Of a DNA stretch of 64,000 bases, positions 9,863-18,482 are shown in pieces. Below the pieces are notes generated by a model. That model ran no database searches and was not told the origin of the DNA. It worked only from the letters and a program-made list of their open reading frames with translations. This stretch comes from Palleniella muris (GTDB lineage Bacteria; Bacteroidota; Bacteroidia; Bacteroidales; Bacteroidaceae): positions 16,861-80,860 of the forward strand of contig NZ_SRZC01000020.1 in assembly GCF_004792655.1 (NCBI RefSeq). Direction: 5' to 3'. The position numbers and the translations under genes are program-made. Position 1 is the stretch's first letter, and every line of letters begins with the position of its first letter.

Positions 9863-10825
9863 TTACACCATGCACGAATAATGGTCTACCACTCCGAGAA
9901 GTCGGTGGTCATCGTCTGTAACAAGCACACTGTGGATTTTATGCTCGTGCATTATGTTTTGGATTTCCGATATCTTTGCCGTCGGAGCCACACACTTCGG
10001 TTCCCGGGTCATAATATCATCGACAGTATGGTTAAAGAACTCAGCCTGCCATTTCTCCATGGCACGCCTGATGTCGCCATCTGTTATGATTCCAATGACT
10101 TTCCCGTCTTTAAGTGCCACGCCAAGCCCGAGTTTTCCTTTGCTGACATGTATGATAGCCTCTCCAAGATGCATCTCTTGCGGAATTATAGGCATGTCAT
10201 CCGTGCGCATGACATCGCGTGCTGTCGTGAGAAGCCTTTTGCCAAGTTCCCCTCCGGGGTGGAACTGTGCAAAGTCGCGCGGCTTGAAGTCACGCACCTG
10301 CATGAGTGCCACAGCCAGAGCGTCGCCCATGACAAGCTGCGCCGTTGTGCTGCTTGTCGGTGCAAGATTAAGCGGACAAGCCTCTTTCTCCACCTTCGTG
10401 TTGAGATGTACTGTACTGTATTTTGAAAGTAACGAGTCCGGGTTGCCGCTCATGGCTATTATCGGAATGTTCATGTGCAGTACCATAGGTATGAATCGAA
10501 GCAGTTCGTCAGTCTGTCCGGAGTTGCTTATTGCGAGGACAATGTCATCCTGTGTCATCACTCCAAGGTCACCGTGGAACACGTCCAATGGGTTGATGAA
10601 GAATGACGGTGTACCTGTACTTGACAGTGTCGCCGCTATTTTTGCCCCGATATGCCCGCTCTTTCCGACACCGGTCACAATAACCTTGCCGTGGCATTCG
10701 TGTATCATCCTTATGGCACGCTCAAAGTTTTCGTCAAGGCTTGGTATCATGTTCAGCACTGCCTGTGCTTCCTCTTTCATGCATGCGATGGCATAATCGC
10801 GTGCTTTGGATAGTCTGTCATTCAT
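9863..10825 (-). CDS. kdsD: Arabinose-5-phosphate isomerase (KpsF/GutQ family)
   Basis: Interconverts ribulose-5-phosphate and arabinose-5-phosphate, the first committed step of Kdo synthesis for lipopolysaccharide. Residues 35-170 are a SIS domain with VTGVGKSGHIGAKIAATLSSTGTP and AISNSGQTDE. Residues 205-320 contain two CBS repeats (DVMRTDDMPII and DIMTREPKCV). The length of 320 aa is standard. The start lies 56 bases after the kdsA stop in the same direction, so the two Kdo genes form an operon. It has no signal peptide and is cytoplasmic. Confidence 0.95.
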   Translation of the reverse strand: MNDRLSKARDYAIACMKEEAQAVLNMIPSLDENFERAIRMIHECHGKVIVTGVGKSGHIGAKIAATLSSTGTPSFFINPLDVFHGDLGVMTQDDIVLAISNSGQTDELLRFIPMVLHMNIPIIAMSGNPDSLLSKYSTVHLNTKVEKEACPLNLAPTSSTTAQLVMGDALAVALMQVRDFKPRDFAQFHPGGELGKRLLTTARDVMRTDDMPIIPQEMHLGEAIIHVSKGKLGLGVALKDGKVIGIITDGDIRRAMEKWQAEFFNHTVDDIMTREPKCVAPTAKISEIQNIMHEHKIHSVLVTDDDHRLLGVVDHYSCMV

Positions 10826-10881
10826 TTTTATTGTACGTTTTTGTCAGAAACGCTGTTTATTTTACAATATGTCGGTCATTG

Positions 10882-11643
10882 TCAATCCGCGATAACCAAT
10901 TCCTTTATGAGAGATTCGAGTTTCTCCAATTCGAGCATGTTCGCTGCATCACTCAGCCCGTTGTCAGGGTCAGGATGCACCTCGAAGAAATATCCCGTGG
11001 CACCGAATGCCTTTGCGGCCTTTGCCATTGCAGGGACAAACCTCCGGTCGCCACCTGTTTTCCATCCACCGGCTCCGGGACGCTGCACGCTGTGTGTACA
11101 GTCCATAATCACGCGTGGGACGATGTCAAGCATGTCAGGTATGTTTCTGAAATCCACAACAAGGTTGTTGTAGCCGAAACAGTTGCCACGCTCGGTGAGC
11201 CACACGTCCTTAGCACCCGCTTCAAGCGCTTTCTCGACAGGATACCGCATGTCTTGTCCGCTAAGGAATTGCGCTTTCTTGATGTTCACCGTGCGCCCCG
11301 TCTTTGCAGCAGCCACCAGCAAGTCAGTCTGCCGGCAAAGGAAAGCCGGAATCTGGATTATGTCACACACCTCAGCCACGACCTCAGCCTGTTGGCTTTC
11401 GTGTATGTCAGTAAGTATTTGAAGACCATACTTGTCCTTGATGTCGCCGAGCATCCTCATGCCCTGTTCTATGCCGGGACCTCGGAATGATTTTATGGAT
11501 GTACGGTTAGCCTTGTCGAAACTTGCCTTGAAGACAATGTTTGTGGACAAGCGGCTGTTGATTCTCGTGATTTCCTTGGCAATGATGTCAAGAAGTTCTG
11601 CCGATTCTATGACACATGGTCCGGCGATGAATATTGGTTTCAT
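10882..11643 (-). CDS. kdsA: 3-deoxy-8-phosphooctulonate synthase
   Basis: Condenses arabinose-5-phosphate with phosphoenolpyruvate to Kdo-8-phosphate, directly using the product of the neighbouring kdsD. The family signatures IAGPCVIES (residues 5-13), KASFDKANRTS and MDCTHSVQRPG are present. The frame stays open to 11781, but the ATG at 11643 gives MKPIFIAGPCV. This agrees with homologue starts and with a TAnnTTTG box just upstream at 11691-11698, so I chose it. The resulting 253 aa is slightly short compared with the usual 265-285. It is the first gene of a minus-strand Kdo operon. Confidence 0.94.
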   Translation of the reverse strand: MKPIFIAGPCVIESAELLDIIAKEITRINSRLSTNIVFKASFDKANRTSIKSFRGPGIEQGMRMLGDIKDKYGLQILTDIHESQQAEVVAEVCDIIQIPAFLCRQTDLLVAAAKTGRTVNIKKAQFLSGQDMRYPVEKALEAGAKDVWLTERGNCFGYNNLVVDFRNIPDMLDIVPRVIMDCTHSVQRPGAGGWKTGGDRRFVPAMAKAAKAFGATGYFFEVHPDPDNGLSDAANMLELEKLESLIKELVIAD

Positions 11644-11690
11644 AATATGTCTGTTGTTTATGAAATGTGCTTTGTTTGCATATCCATGGG

Positions 11691-11698
11691 CAAAGGTA
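11691..11698 (-). promoter_or_regulatory. Promoter -7 element for kdsA-kdsD
   Basis: The minus strand reads TACCTTTG, matching TAnnTTTG, about 48 bases upstream of the chosen kdsA ATG. No convincing -33 box is visible. Confidence 0.5.
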
Positions 11699-11811
11699 CT
11701 GATTTTTTTTGTATTGCGGCCATTGATTGTTGCTTTTTTTGTTTGCGTATGCTGACATTTTTGTTGTGCAGACGCAATCATTGCCGACAGCGATAATTAT
11801 CATGTATTTTT

Positions 11812-11842
11812 TTTGGAAAGTCGGATGATTTTTGTATCTTTG
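11812..11842 (+). promoter_or_regulatory. Promoter for the hydroxyacid dehydrogenase gene
   Basis: TTTG (11812-11815) and TATCTTTG (11835-11842) with a 19-base spacer match the Bacteroidota consensus. The implied start point leaves a leader of about 210 bases that contains the 22-bp repeat cluster at 11857-11943. Confidence 0.65.
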
Positions 11843-11856
11843 CAGATGTGCAAGGG

Positions 11857-11943
11857 CAAAGGTAACGCTTTACTGTGCCAAAGGTGGCACTTTGCATTGT
11901 GAATGCTAACCTTTTGCATGGTCAAAGGTAACCTTTTGAAATG
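11857..11943. repeat. 22-bp periodic near-palindrome cluster, locus A
   Basis: Four units start at 11857, 11879, 11901 and 11923, exactly 22 bp apart. Each has a core like CAAAGGTAACGCTTT or CTAACCTTTTG, a near-palindrome built on AAAGGTnnC and its complement, with about 8 variable bases between cores. Similar clusters occur at 29443, 43265 and 61588. This cluster lies in the leader of the gene at 12062. Confidence 0.7.
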
Positions 11944-12061
11944 TTATTTTACCTGTTTTGCATAATGTGTTGTGTATAAGTATGTTGTGCAGTGTCGTTA
12001 AATTGAAATGGATGATAACGCTTGTTGTGGATAATCATAAAATTTCACATTAATATATATT

Positions 12062-13015
12062 ATGAAGATAGTAGTTCTTGACGGATATACAGTCAATCCC
12101 GGCGACATCAGCTGGGACGAGATTAGCAATCTCGGAGATTTCGTTTGCTATGACCGCACCGCTGCCGAGGACGTTGTCGAGCGTTCATTGGATGCGGACA
12201 TAATCCTTACAAACAAGGTGGTGATAGGCAAAAAGGAGATGGACAGTCTGCCGAAGCTGAGATATATCGGTGTGCTGGCTACCGGTTACAATGTCGTGGA
12301 CTATCGGTATGCCCGTGAGAAAGGCATCACGGTAACCAATATTCCTGCTTACAGCACTGATTCTGTAGCTCAGATGGTCTTTGCCCATCTGCTCAATGTT
12401 GTCAACGGTGCAGCCCATTATGCTGACGAAAACCGTCGCGGGCGCTGGTGCTCCTCACCGGATTTCAGCTATCAGGATGTGCCTCAGCGTGAGTTGGCGC
12501 AGATGACTATCGGGATATTCGGTCTTGGAAACATCGGTAGGAAAGTGGCAGAGATAGCACATGCTTTCGGCATGGATGTCATGGCTGTGACGAGCAAGGA
12601 GCAGGATAGGCTGCCTGAGTATGTACGGAAAGTGACATGGGAAACCATGCTTTCGGGCTGTGATGTCATCTCCCTGCACAGTCCGCTTGCCGATGACACG
12701 TTTGAGATGATTAATGCCGGCACCCTCGGGCGTATGCGTAATGGCTGCATACTTATGAATATGAGTCGCGGGCCGTTGGTGAATGAGCAGGATGTAGCCA
12801 ATGCACTTGCCTGCGGCATTCTCGGGGCATATTGTGCCGATGTGCTGTCCGTTGAACCTCCAAGTGCGGAAAACCCTCTTCTGAAGGCTCCGCGCTGCTA
12901 TCTTACCCCGCATATTGCTTGGGCGACAGTGGAGGCAAGACAACGTTTGGTACATATATGTGCCCAAAATATTTGTGAATTTGTTAGAAAAACGCCGCAA
13001 AATGTGATAAACTGA
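12062..13015 (+). CDS. D-2-hydroxyacid dehydrogenase (glycerate dehydrogenase-like)
   Basis: NAD(P)-dependent D-isomer 2-hydroxyacid dehydrogenase, probably reducing hydroxypyruvate or oxidising D-glycerate. The nucleotide-binding motif is GIFGLGNIGRKVAE (around residues 151-164). The catalytic Arg sits in NMSRGPLV, the Glu in DVLSVEPP and the His in TPHIAWAT, the last of these characteristic of the glycerate dehydrogenase group. The length of 317 aa is typical. The exact substrate cannot be settled from sequence. A separate promoter serves the ilv operon downstream. Confidence 0.88.
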   Translation: MKIVVLDGYTVNPGDISWDEISNLGDFVCYDRTAAEDVVERSLDADIILTNKVVIGKKEMDSLPKLRYIGVLATGYNVVDYRYAREKGITVTNIPAYSTDSVAQMVFAHLLNVVNGAAHYADENRRGRWCSSPDFSYQDVPQRELAQMTIGIFGLGNIGRKVAEIAHAFGMDVMAVTSKEQDRLPEYVRKVTWETMLSGCDVISLHSPLADDTFEMINAGTLGRMRNGCILMNMSRGPLVNEQDVANALACGILGAYCADVLSVEPPSAENPLLKAPRCYLTPHIAWATVEARQRLVHICAQNICEFVRKTPQNVIN

Positions 13016-13043
13016 AAGTAAAATACAAATTTCTGCTTAAAGT

Positions 13044-13075
13044 TTTGGTGGATAACAGATTTTTGACTAACTTTG
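13044..13075 (+). promoter_or_regulatory. Promoter of the ilv operon
   Basis: TTTG (13044-13047) and TAACTTTG (13068-13075) are spaced by 20 bases. The start point would be near 13083, which rules out the ATG at 13080 and supports the ilvD start at 13155. Confidence 0.7.
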
Positions 13076-13154
13076 CAATATGATTGTGGGAGCATGCCTT
13101 TCATGGCGCACTTCCGTCAAGTTTGGTAAAAAGGAAATAAAGATACAACAGATT

Positions 13155-14957
13155 ATGAAACATAAACTCCGCAGTGCTGTCTGTACAGAGGGACGCCGTA
13201 TGGCCGGTGCCAGAGCCCTTTGGGTAGCCAATGGTATGAAGCGTGAGCAGTTTGGCAAACCGATTATAGCCATTGTCAATTCGTTCACACAGTTTGTTCC
13301 GGGACATACACATCTACATGAAATCGGTCAGATAGTAAAGGGTGAGATTGAGAGCATGGGATGCTATGCCGCCGAGTTCAACACCATTGCGGTTGATGAC
13401 GGCATAGCCATGGGGCATGACGGCATGCTTTATTCGCTGCCTTCGCGTGATGTCATAGCGGACTCTGTGGAGTATATGGTCAACGCCCATAAGGCGGATG
13501 CCATGATTTGCATCTCGAATTGTGACAAGGTCACTCCGGGTATGCTTATGGCAGCCATGCGCCTTAACATCCCTGCTGTGTTTGTCTCCGGCGGACCTAT
13601 GGAGGCAGGAAAGTGGAAAGGTGAGAATGCCGACCTTATAACGGCTATGGTTAAGGGCGGCGACCCTACGGTCAGTGATGAGGAACTTGCTCAGATAGAG
13701 AACTGCGCATGCCCCGGTTGCGGTGCTTGTTCAGGTATGTTCACAGCCAATTCCATGAATTCTCTTACTGAGGCGATAGGGCTTTCGCTTCCGGGAAACG
13801 GCTCAATATTGGCAACTCATGTCAATCGTATACAGTTGTTCAAGGATGCTGCGCGCCAGATTGTCAAGAATGCTTTGGCATACTATGAGGAGGGGGACGA
13901 TTCAGTCCTGCCGCGTTCCATTGCCACCCGTCAGGCTTTCCTTAACGCCATGACGCTTGACATAGCCATGGGGGCATCTACCAACACCGTGCTTCATCTC
14001 CTTGCTGTCGCTCAGGAAGGAGAAGTGGAGTTCAGCATGTCAGACATCGATGCCCTTTCACGCAAAGTTCCTTTCCTTTGCAAACTCGCTCCTAACTGGC
14101 AGAAATACAGTATTCAGGAGGAAAATCGTGCCGGTGGTATTCTCGGTATCCTCGGTGAGCTTGCCAAGGGTGACCTTCTTGATCTCTCATGCAAGCGTGT
14201 CAACGGTGCAACACTCGGCGATGACATCAAGAAATACAGCATAACGGGAAGCGAGATTGACCCGGAGGCAGACCGCATCTACCGTTCCGCACCGGGAGGA
14301 AAGTTCTCTACAAAAATGGGTTCACAGGATACACGCTGGGAAACTCTTGATACAGACCGCGTTAACGGTTGCATTCGTGACATAGAGCATGCCTACACAA
14401 AGGATGGCGGTATGGCAGTACTCTTCGGAAACATAGCACAGGACGGCTGTGTGGTGAAGACTGCCGGCGTTGCTCCTGAGCTTTGGCATTTTGAAGGTCC
14501 TGCGGTAGTGTTTGATTCTCAGGAAGATGCCTGTGAGGGAATCCTTGGCGGAAAGGTGAAGAAGGGCGATTGCGTCGTGATAACTCACGAAGGGCCGAAG
14601 GGGGGACCGGGCATGCAGGAGATGCTTTATCCTACTTCCTACATCAAGTCGATGCACATGGGCAAGGAGTGTGCGCTGATTACCGACGGCCGTTTCTCCG
14701 GTGGAACTTCAGGACTGTCGATAGGGCATATCTCTCCGGAGGCAGCCAATGGCGGCAATATAGGAAAAATCAAGGACGGCGATATAATTGTAATAGACAT
14801 ACCAACCCGTTCCATAAATGTGAAACTTTCAGATGATGAACTTGCAGCCCGTCCGCAACAGCCATTGAAGCGCAATCGCGTTGTGTCAAAAGCTCTCCGT
14901 GCTTACGCCCAATCGGTATCTTCGGCAGATAAGGGTGGTGTAAGGATAATTGACTAA
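13155..14957 (+). CDS. ilvD: Dihydroxy-acid dehydratase
   Basis: Fe-S dehydratase that converts 2,3-dihydroxy-isovalerate and its methylvalerate homologue to the 2-keto acids in valine and isoleucine synthesis. Cluster cysteines lie in [10 protein letters not shown] and in [19 protein letters not shown], and the C-terminal [16 protein letters not shown] motif is intact. I chose the ATG at 13155 ([20 protein letters not shown], 600 aa) over the one at 13080, because the promoter sits at 13044-13075 and homologues start here. It is the first gene of the ilvD-ilvB-ilvN-thioesterase-ilvC operon, nine bases before ilvB. Confidence 0.95.
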   Translation: MKHKLRSAVCTEGRRMAGARALWVANGMKREQFGKPIIAIVNSFTQFVPGHTHLHEIGQIVKGEIESMGCYAAEFNTIAVDDGIAMGHDGMLYSLPSRDVIADSVEYMVNAHKADAMICISNCDKVTPGMLMAAMRLNIPAVFVSGGPMEAGKWKGENADLITAMVKGGDPTVSDEELAQIENCACPGCGACSGMFTANSMNSLTEAIGLSLPGNGSILATHVNRIQLFKDAARQIVKNALAYYEEGDDSVLPRSIATRQAFLNAMTLDIAMGASTNTVLHLLAVAQEGEVEFSMSDIDALSRKVPFLCKLAPNWQKYSIQEENRAGGILGILGELAKGDLLDLSCKRVNGATLGDDIKKYSITGSEIDPEADRIYRSAPGGKFSTKMGSQDTRWETLDTDRVNGCIRDIEHAYTKDGGMAVLFGNIAQDGCVVKTAGVAPELWHFEGPAVVFDSQEDACEGILGGKVKKGDCVVITHEGPKGGPGMQEMLYPTSYIKSMHMGKECALITDGRFSGGTSGLSIGHISPEAANGGNIGKIKDGDIIVIDIPTRSINVKLSDDELAARPQQPLKRNRVVSKALRAYAQSVSSADKGGVRIID

Positions 14958-14966
14958 ATAAGGAAA

Positions 14967-16664
14967 ATGACAGAAAAGATTTCAGGAGCAGAGGCATTGA
15001 TGCGCTCACTTGAGCATGAGGGTGTGGACACGCTTTTCGGTTATCCGGGTGGCGCGATTATGCCGACATTTGATGCTTTGTATGACCATAGAGACAGATT
15101 GAACCATATTCTTGTCCGTCATGAGCAGGCGGCTGTGCATGCGGCACAGGGCTATGCGCGTGTCAGTGGCAAGGTGGGCTGTGCGCTTGTCACATCGGGA
15201 CCGGGTGCTATGAACACCATAACGGGCATTGCCGATGCGATGATAGACTCCACTCCGCTTGTCGTCATCTGCGGTCAGGTGGGTGCGGCAATGCTTGGCA
15301 CGGATGCTTTTCAGGAGATTGATGTTGTAGGTGTTACACAGCCGATTTCCAAATGGAACTATCAGATTCGCCGTGCCGAGGATATTCCATGGGCTGTTGC
15401 TCGCGCTTTCTACATCGCTCGGAGCGGACGTCCCGGTCCTGTGGTGCTGGATTTCGCAAAGAATGCCCAGACGGCGATGTTTGAATATGAGCCGCAGCAT
15501 GTGAATTTCATACGCAGCTACAACCCTAATCCGCTTTCCGACGTGTCCACAATCCAAGAGGCGGCACGCATGATTAACGAGAGTGTGAAGCCGTTCATGC
15601 TTGTCGGTCAGGGTGTTGAGATAGCCGGAGCGCGTGAGGAACTGCTTGCTCTCTGTGAGAAAGCGCAGATTCCTTTCGGACAGACAATGCTTGGACTGTC
15701 GGTTGCGCCTACCGACCATCCGCTGAACATGGGCATGCTTGGCATGCACGGTAACCTTGCGCCGAATGTGATGACCAACCAATGCGACCTGCTGATAGCT
15801 GTCGGTATGCGTTTTGATGACCGTGTCACAGGCAATCTGAAGACATACGCCAAGCAGGCGAAGGTCATACATTTTGAGATAGACCCTTCTGAGGTCAACA
15901 AGAATGTGAAAGTCAGCCTTGCTGTGCTTGGCAACTGCAAGCAGACCCTTGCCGATGTCCTGCCGTATGTTGACGAGGCGAAGCATGATGCATGGATTGA
16001 CGGATTCAAACCTTATGCCGAGAAAGAATACAATAAAGTGATTTCTCCGGCACTTAACCCCACAGAAGGCCCTCTGCTTATGGGCGAGGTTGTGCGCAAG
16101 GTCAGTGAATTGTCCAATAATGAGGCTGTTCTTGTGACGGATGTCGGGCAGAATCAGATGTTCGGATGCCGCTATTTCAAGTACACCAAGCCTCGCTCTG
16201 TAGTCACTTCCGGTGGTGCCGGCACAATGGGATTCGGCATTCCGGCGGCAATAGGCGCGACATTCGGTGCTCCTGACCGTACAGTATGCATGTTCTGCGG
16301 TGACGGCGGATTCCAGATGACGATACAGGAACTGGGCACAATAATGGAGCAGCAGTGCCCTGTCAAAATGATTATCTTGAACAATAACTATCTTGGCAAT
16401 GTCCGCCAATGGCAGTATATGTTCTTCAATAAGCGGTATTCGTTCACTCCGATGCTCAATCCTGATTATGAGAAGATTGCAGAAGGCTATGGCATTCCTT
16501 GCCGAACCGTCATTGACCGCAAGGACCTTGACGCTGCTGTTCATGAGATGCTGTCAACAGAGGGGCCATACATACTTCAGTGTGCGGTGAAGGAAGAGGA
16601 CAATGTTCTGCCAATGACACCTCCGGGCGGAAGTGTCGATGAGATGCTTCTGGAGGTGAACTAA
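14967..16664 (+). CDS. ilvB: Acetolactate synthase large subunit
   Basis: Thiamine-diphosphate-dependent catalytic subunit of acetohydroxyacid synthase, which joins pyruvate with pyruvate or 2-ketobutyrate. The N-terminal pyrimidine-binding domain has GYPGGAIMPTFDAL and the catalytic-Glu region LVRHEQAAVHAAQGYAR. The C-terminal domain has the TPP motif GDGGFQMT followed about 26 residues later by NNNYLG. The 565-aa length is normal. It lies within the ilv operon. A MITE-like insertion in the 119-base gap separates it from the regulatory subunit gene. Confidence 0.95.
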   Translation: MTEKISGAEALMRSLEHEGVDTLFGYPGGAIMPTFDALYDHRDRLNHILVRHEQAAVHAAQGYARVSGKVGCALVTSGPGAMNTITGIADAMIDSTPLVVICGQVGAAMLGTDAFQEIDVVGVTQPISKWNYQIRRAEDIPWAVARAFYIARSGRPGPVVLDFAKNAQTAMFEYEPQHVNFIRSYNPNPLSDVSTIQEAARMINESVKPFMLVGQGVEIAGAREELLALCEKAQIPFGQTMLGLSVAPTDHPLNMGMLGMHGNLAPNVMTNQCDLLIAVGMRFDDRVTGNLKTYAKQAKVIHFEIDPSEVNKNVKVSLAVLGNCKQTLADVLPYVDEAKHDAWIDGFKPYAEKEYNKVISPALNPTEGPLLMGEVVRKVSELSNNEAVLVTDVGQNQMFGCRYFKYTKPRSVVTSGGAGTMGFGIPAAIGATFGAPDRTVCMFCGDGGFQMTIQELGTIMEQQCPVKMIILNNNYLGNVRQWQYMFFNKRYSFTPMLNPDYEKIAEGYGIPCRTVIDRKDLDAAVHEMLSTEGPYILQCAVKEEDNVLPMTPPGGSVDEMLLEVN

Positions 16665-16676
16665 CGGATTGTTCCA

Positions 16677-16747
16677 TAAGTAACTGTTGGAAATTAGTTT
16701 TAGTATAAACATAACTTAAATATAAAGTAATTTACAATAGTTACTTA
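16677..16747 (+). mobile_element. 71-bp MITE-like element inside the ilv operon
   Basis: The ends are TAAGTAACTGTTG on the left and CAATAGTTACTTA on the right, which form a terminal inverted repeat of about 20 matching positions. A terminal TA at each side suggests TA target duplication. The same ends flank a 178-bp version at 25742-25919. This short form equals the long form with its centre removed and a single GTTTTAGTATAAAC left at the junction. It sits between ilvB and ilvN and is probably transcribed as a hairpin. Confidence 0.7.
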
Positions 16748-16783
16748 AAGACAAACATATTGTCATAACAAGAAAACAGAAAA

Positions 16784-17620
16784 ATGGAAACGAATAAGAA
16801 TGTCGGTGCTGCGGAATGTGGCGATTGCAACACTTGCGGAAAGTGTGATGAACAGCAGGAGATTACTCCGGAGCTGCGTGGATTCAATGATGCAGTGCGT
16901 GCAGCTGCTTCCAAGGATTACAATTCTTATGAGAAGAATCTTGCCCGTCAGCGCAGGGCAACACTTGAGGTGGATTCTGCCAAAGGGACACAGTATGAGC
17001 GCTTTTCACGCAATGCCGTGGTGCGCCCTTCCGTTCCGGGGCATGAGGGTGCGCTTCTCAACAGCCGTGCCGGACTGACATTGTACACGCTGATAATATA
17101 TTCCGAGAACTATGCCGGCATACTGAACCAGATAACTGCTGTCTTCACGCGCCGCCAGGTGAATATAGAGTCTCTCAATGTTTCGTCATCCTCGACTCCC
17201 GGTGTGCATAAGTACACAATCACCTGCTATTGCAAGAAGGAAATGGCAGAGATGCTTGTCAAGCAGATTGAGAAGAAGATTGATGTCCTGCAGGCAAACT
17301 GCTTTGTCGATGACGAGATATTCATGGTCGAGACATCGCTGTTCAAGTTATCTACTCCCATGGTTCTTGCCAATCAGGAAATATCCCGCAGTGTGCGGCA
17401 CGCCTCTGCACGAATGGTGGAAGTTAACCCTACATATACCATTGTGGAAAAGACGGGTGTCACGGAGGAGGTGCTTGGGCTGTTCAAGCAGTTGGATGGT
17501 TTTGGCTGTGTCCTCCAGTTCGTGCGCTCAGGACGCATAGCAATCACACGCTCTTGCATAGAGCGCCTTGACCAGTATCTCACACAACGTGAGGAAGAGC
17601 GTGACAACCAAATAGAATAA
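16784..17620 (+). CDS. ilvN: Acetolactate synthase small subunit with Cys-rich N-terminal extension
   Basis: Regulatory subunit of acetohydroxyacid synthase. Residues 97-175 form the ACT domain (LYTLIIYSENYAGILNQITAVF and RQVNIESLNV), and the C-terminal domain continues to residue 270 (VEVNPTYTIVEKTGVTEEV). The usual Bacteroidota subunit is about 185 aa and starts just before the ACT domain. Here about 95 extra residues precede it, beginning with four cysteines spaced CxxCxxCxxC at residues 12-21, then a charged helical linker. No ATG exists near the ACT domain, so the extension is likely translated, although an internal GTG start is possible. Its function is unknown; metal or Fe-S binding is one guess. 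Confidence 0.9.
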   Translation: METNKNVGAAECGDCNTCGKCDEQQEITPELRGFNDAVRAAASKDYNSYEKNLARQRRATLEVDSAKGTQYERFSRNAVVRPSVPGHEGALLNSRAGLTLYTLIIYSENYAGILNQITAVFTRRQVNIESLNVSSSSTPGVHKYTITCYCKKEMAEMLVKQIEKKIDVLQANCFVDDEIFMVETSLFKLSTPMVLANQEISRSVRHASARMVEVNPTYTIVEKTGVTEEVLGLFKQLDGFGCVLQFVRSGRIAITRSCIERLDQYLTQREEERDNQIE

Positions 17621-17643
17621 TTAATCCTTGACACAGTAGTAAT

Positions 17644-18453
17644 ATGCAGACATCCATAGAGGAAAGATTGGAAAAGTGGGGCAGAGTGGGGCGTTACGAG
17701 AATGTGGCGGAGCCATTCCACTGTGATGTTGGTCACAGTCTCTTTATGGGACATCTCGGCAACCATCTGCTCAATGCGGCAGATTTCCACTCCTCCGACA
17801 GAGGTTTTGGAATGAAGTTCCTTAACACAGTTAACAAGACTTGGGTGCTGTCACGCCTTGTAATCGAGATGACGGACATGCCGAAGCAGTATGAGCATTT
17901 CTTTGTCGAGACATGGGTGGAATCGGCGATGCGCTATTTCACAAACCGTAATTTCCGCATAGAGTCTCATGACGGTCGCTCCATAGGCTACGGTCGCTCC
18001 ATTTGGGCCCTCATAGACACTGAGACACGGCAGCCATGCAACCTGATGGACATCCGCGACGGTGAAATAGCCTGTTGGGTAGATGCAGACAAAGAATGCC
18101 CGATAGCCAAGCCGGGAAGGGTGAAAATGTCCAAGGACGTACCTATGGTAGCGGAGATTGCAGCGAAATACAGCGACATAGATGTCAACGGACATGTCAA
18201 TTCAGTGAAGTACATAGAGCATGTGCTTGACCTCTTCCCACTGGACTTCTATCAGGACAAGTTCCTCTCCCGCTTCGAGATAGCCTATGTTGCAGAATCC
18301 CATGCCGGCGACACATTGCGCTTCTATAAGGAGCAGATGTCCGAAAACGAATATGAGGTGCGTATCACCAAAGCCGTATATGATGACGAGAATAATGCTT
18401 CAGAGACGGAATGTGTGCGCTCATCAGTGAAATTTATAGAGAAAAACAAATAA
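17644..18453 (+). CDS. Acyl-ACP thioesterase (FatA/FatB-like)
   Basis: Acyl-[acyl-carrier-protein] thioesterase with two hot-dog domains, releasing free fatty acids from ACP. The first domain spans residues 10-140, and the second starts near 155 with AAKYSDIDVNGHVNSVKYIEHVLD, which carries the conserved Asn-His motif. The length of 269 aa fits bacterial members of the acyl-ACP thioesterase family. It lies 23 bases after ilvN and 29 bases before ilvC, so it is part of the branched-chain operon. This placement is recurrent in Bacteroidota and suggests a link between branched-chain precursors and branched fatty acids. Confidence 0.85.
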   Translation: MQTSIEERLEKWGRVGRYENVAEPFHCDVGHSLFMGHLGNHLLNAADFHSSDRGFGMKFLNTVNKTWVLSRLVIEMTDMPKQYEHFFVETWVESAMRYFTNRNFRIESHDGRSIGYGRSIWALIDTETRQPCNLMDIRDGEIACWVDADKECPIAKPGRVKMSKDVPMVAEIAAKYSDIDVNGHVNSVKYIEHVLDLFPLDFYQDKFLSRFEIAYVAESHAGDTLRFYKEQMSENEYEVRITKAVYDDENNASETECVRSSVKFIEKNK

Positions 18454-18482
18454 TCATACATAACAATCAAAATTATCACACT

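Noticed and set aside
9722..10426. A 234-codon plus-strand frame starting in the MITE-like element
   Set aside because: Nearly all of it is antisense to kdsD, which has clear SIS and CBS motifs.
13080..13154. An N-terminal extension of ilvD from the ATG at 13080
   Set aside because: The promoter -7 box at 13068-13075 puts the transcript start at or after this ATG, and homologues begin at the ATG at 13155.
15006..16544. A 512-codon open frame on the minus strand opposite ilvB
   Set aside because: It is the antisense shadow of a conserved acetolactate synthase gene, with cysteine- and histidine-rich composition and no recognisable domain.
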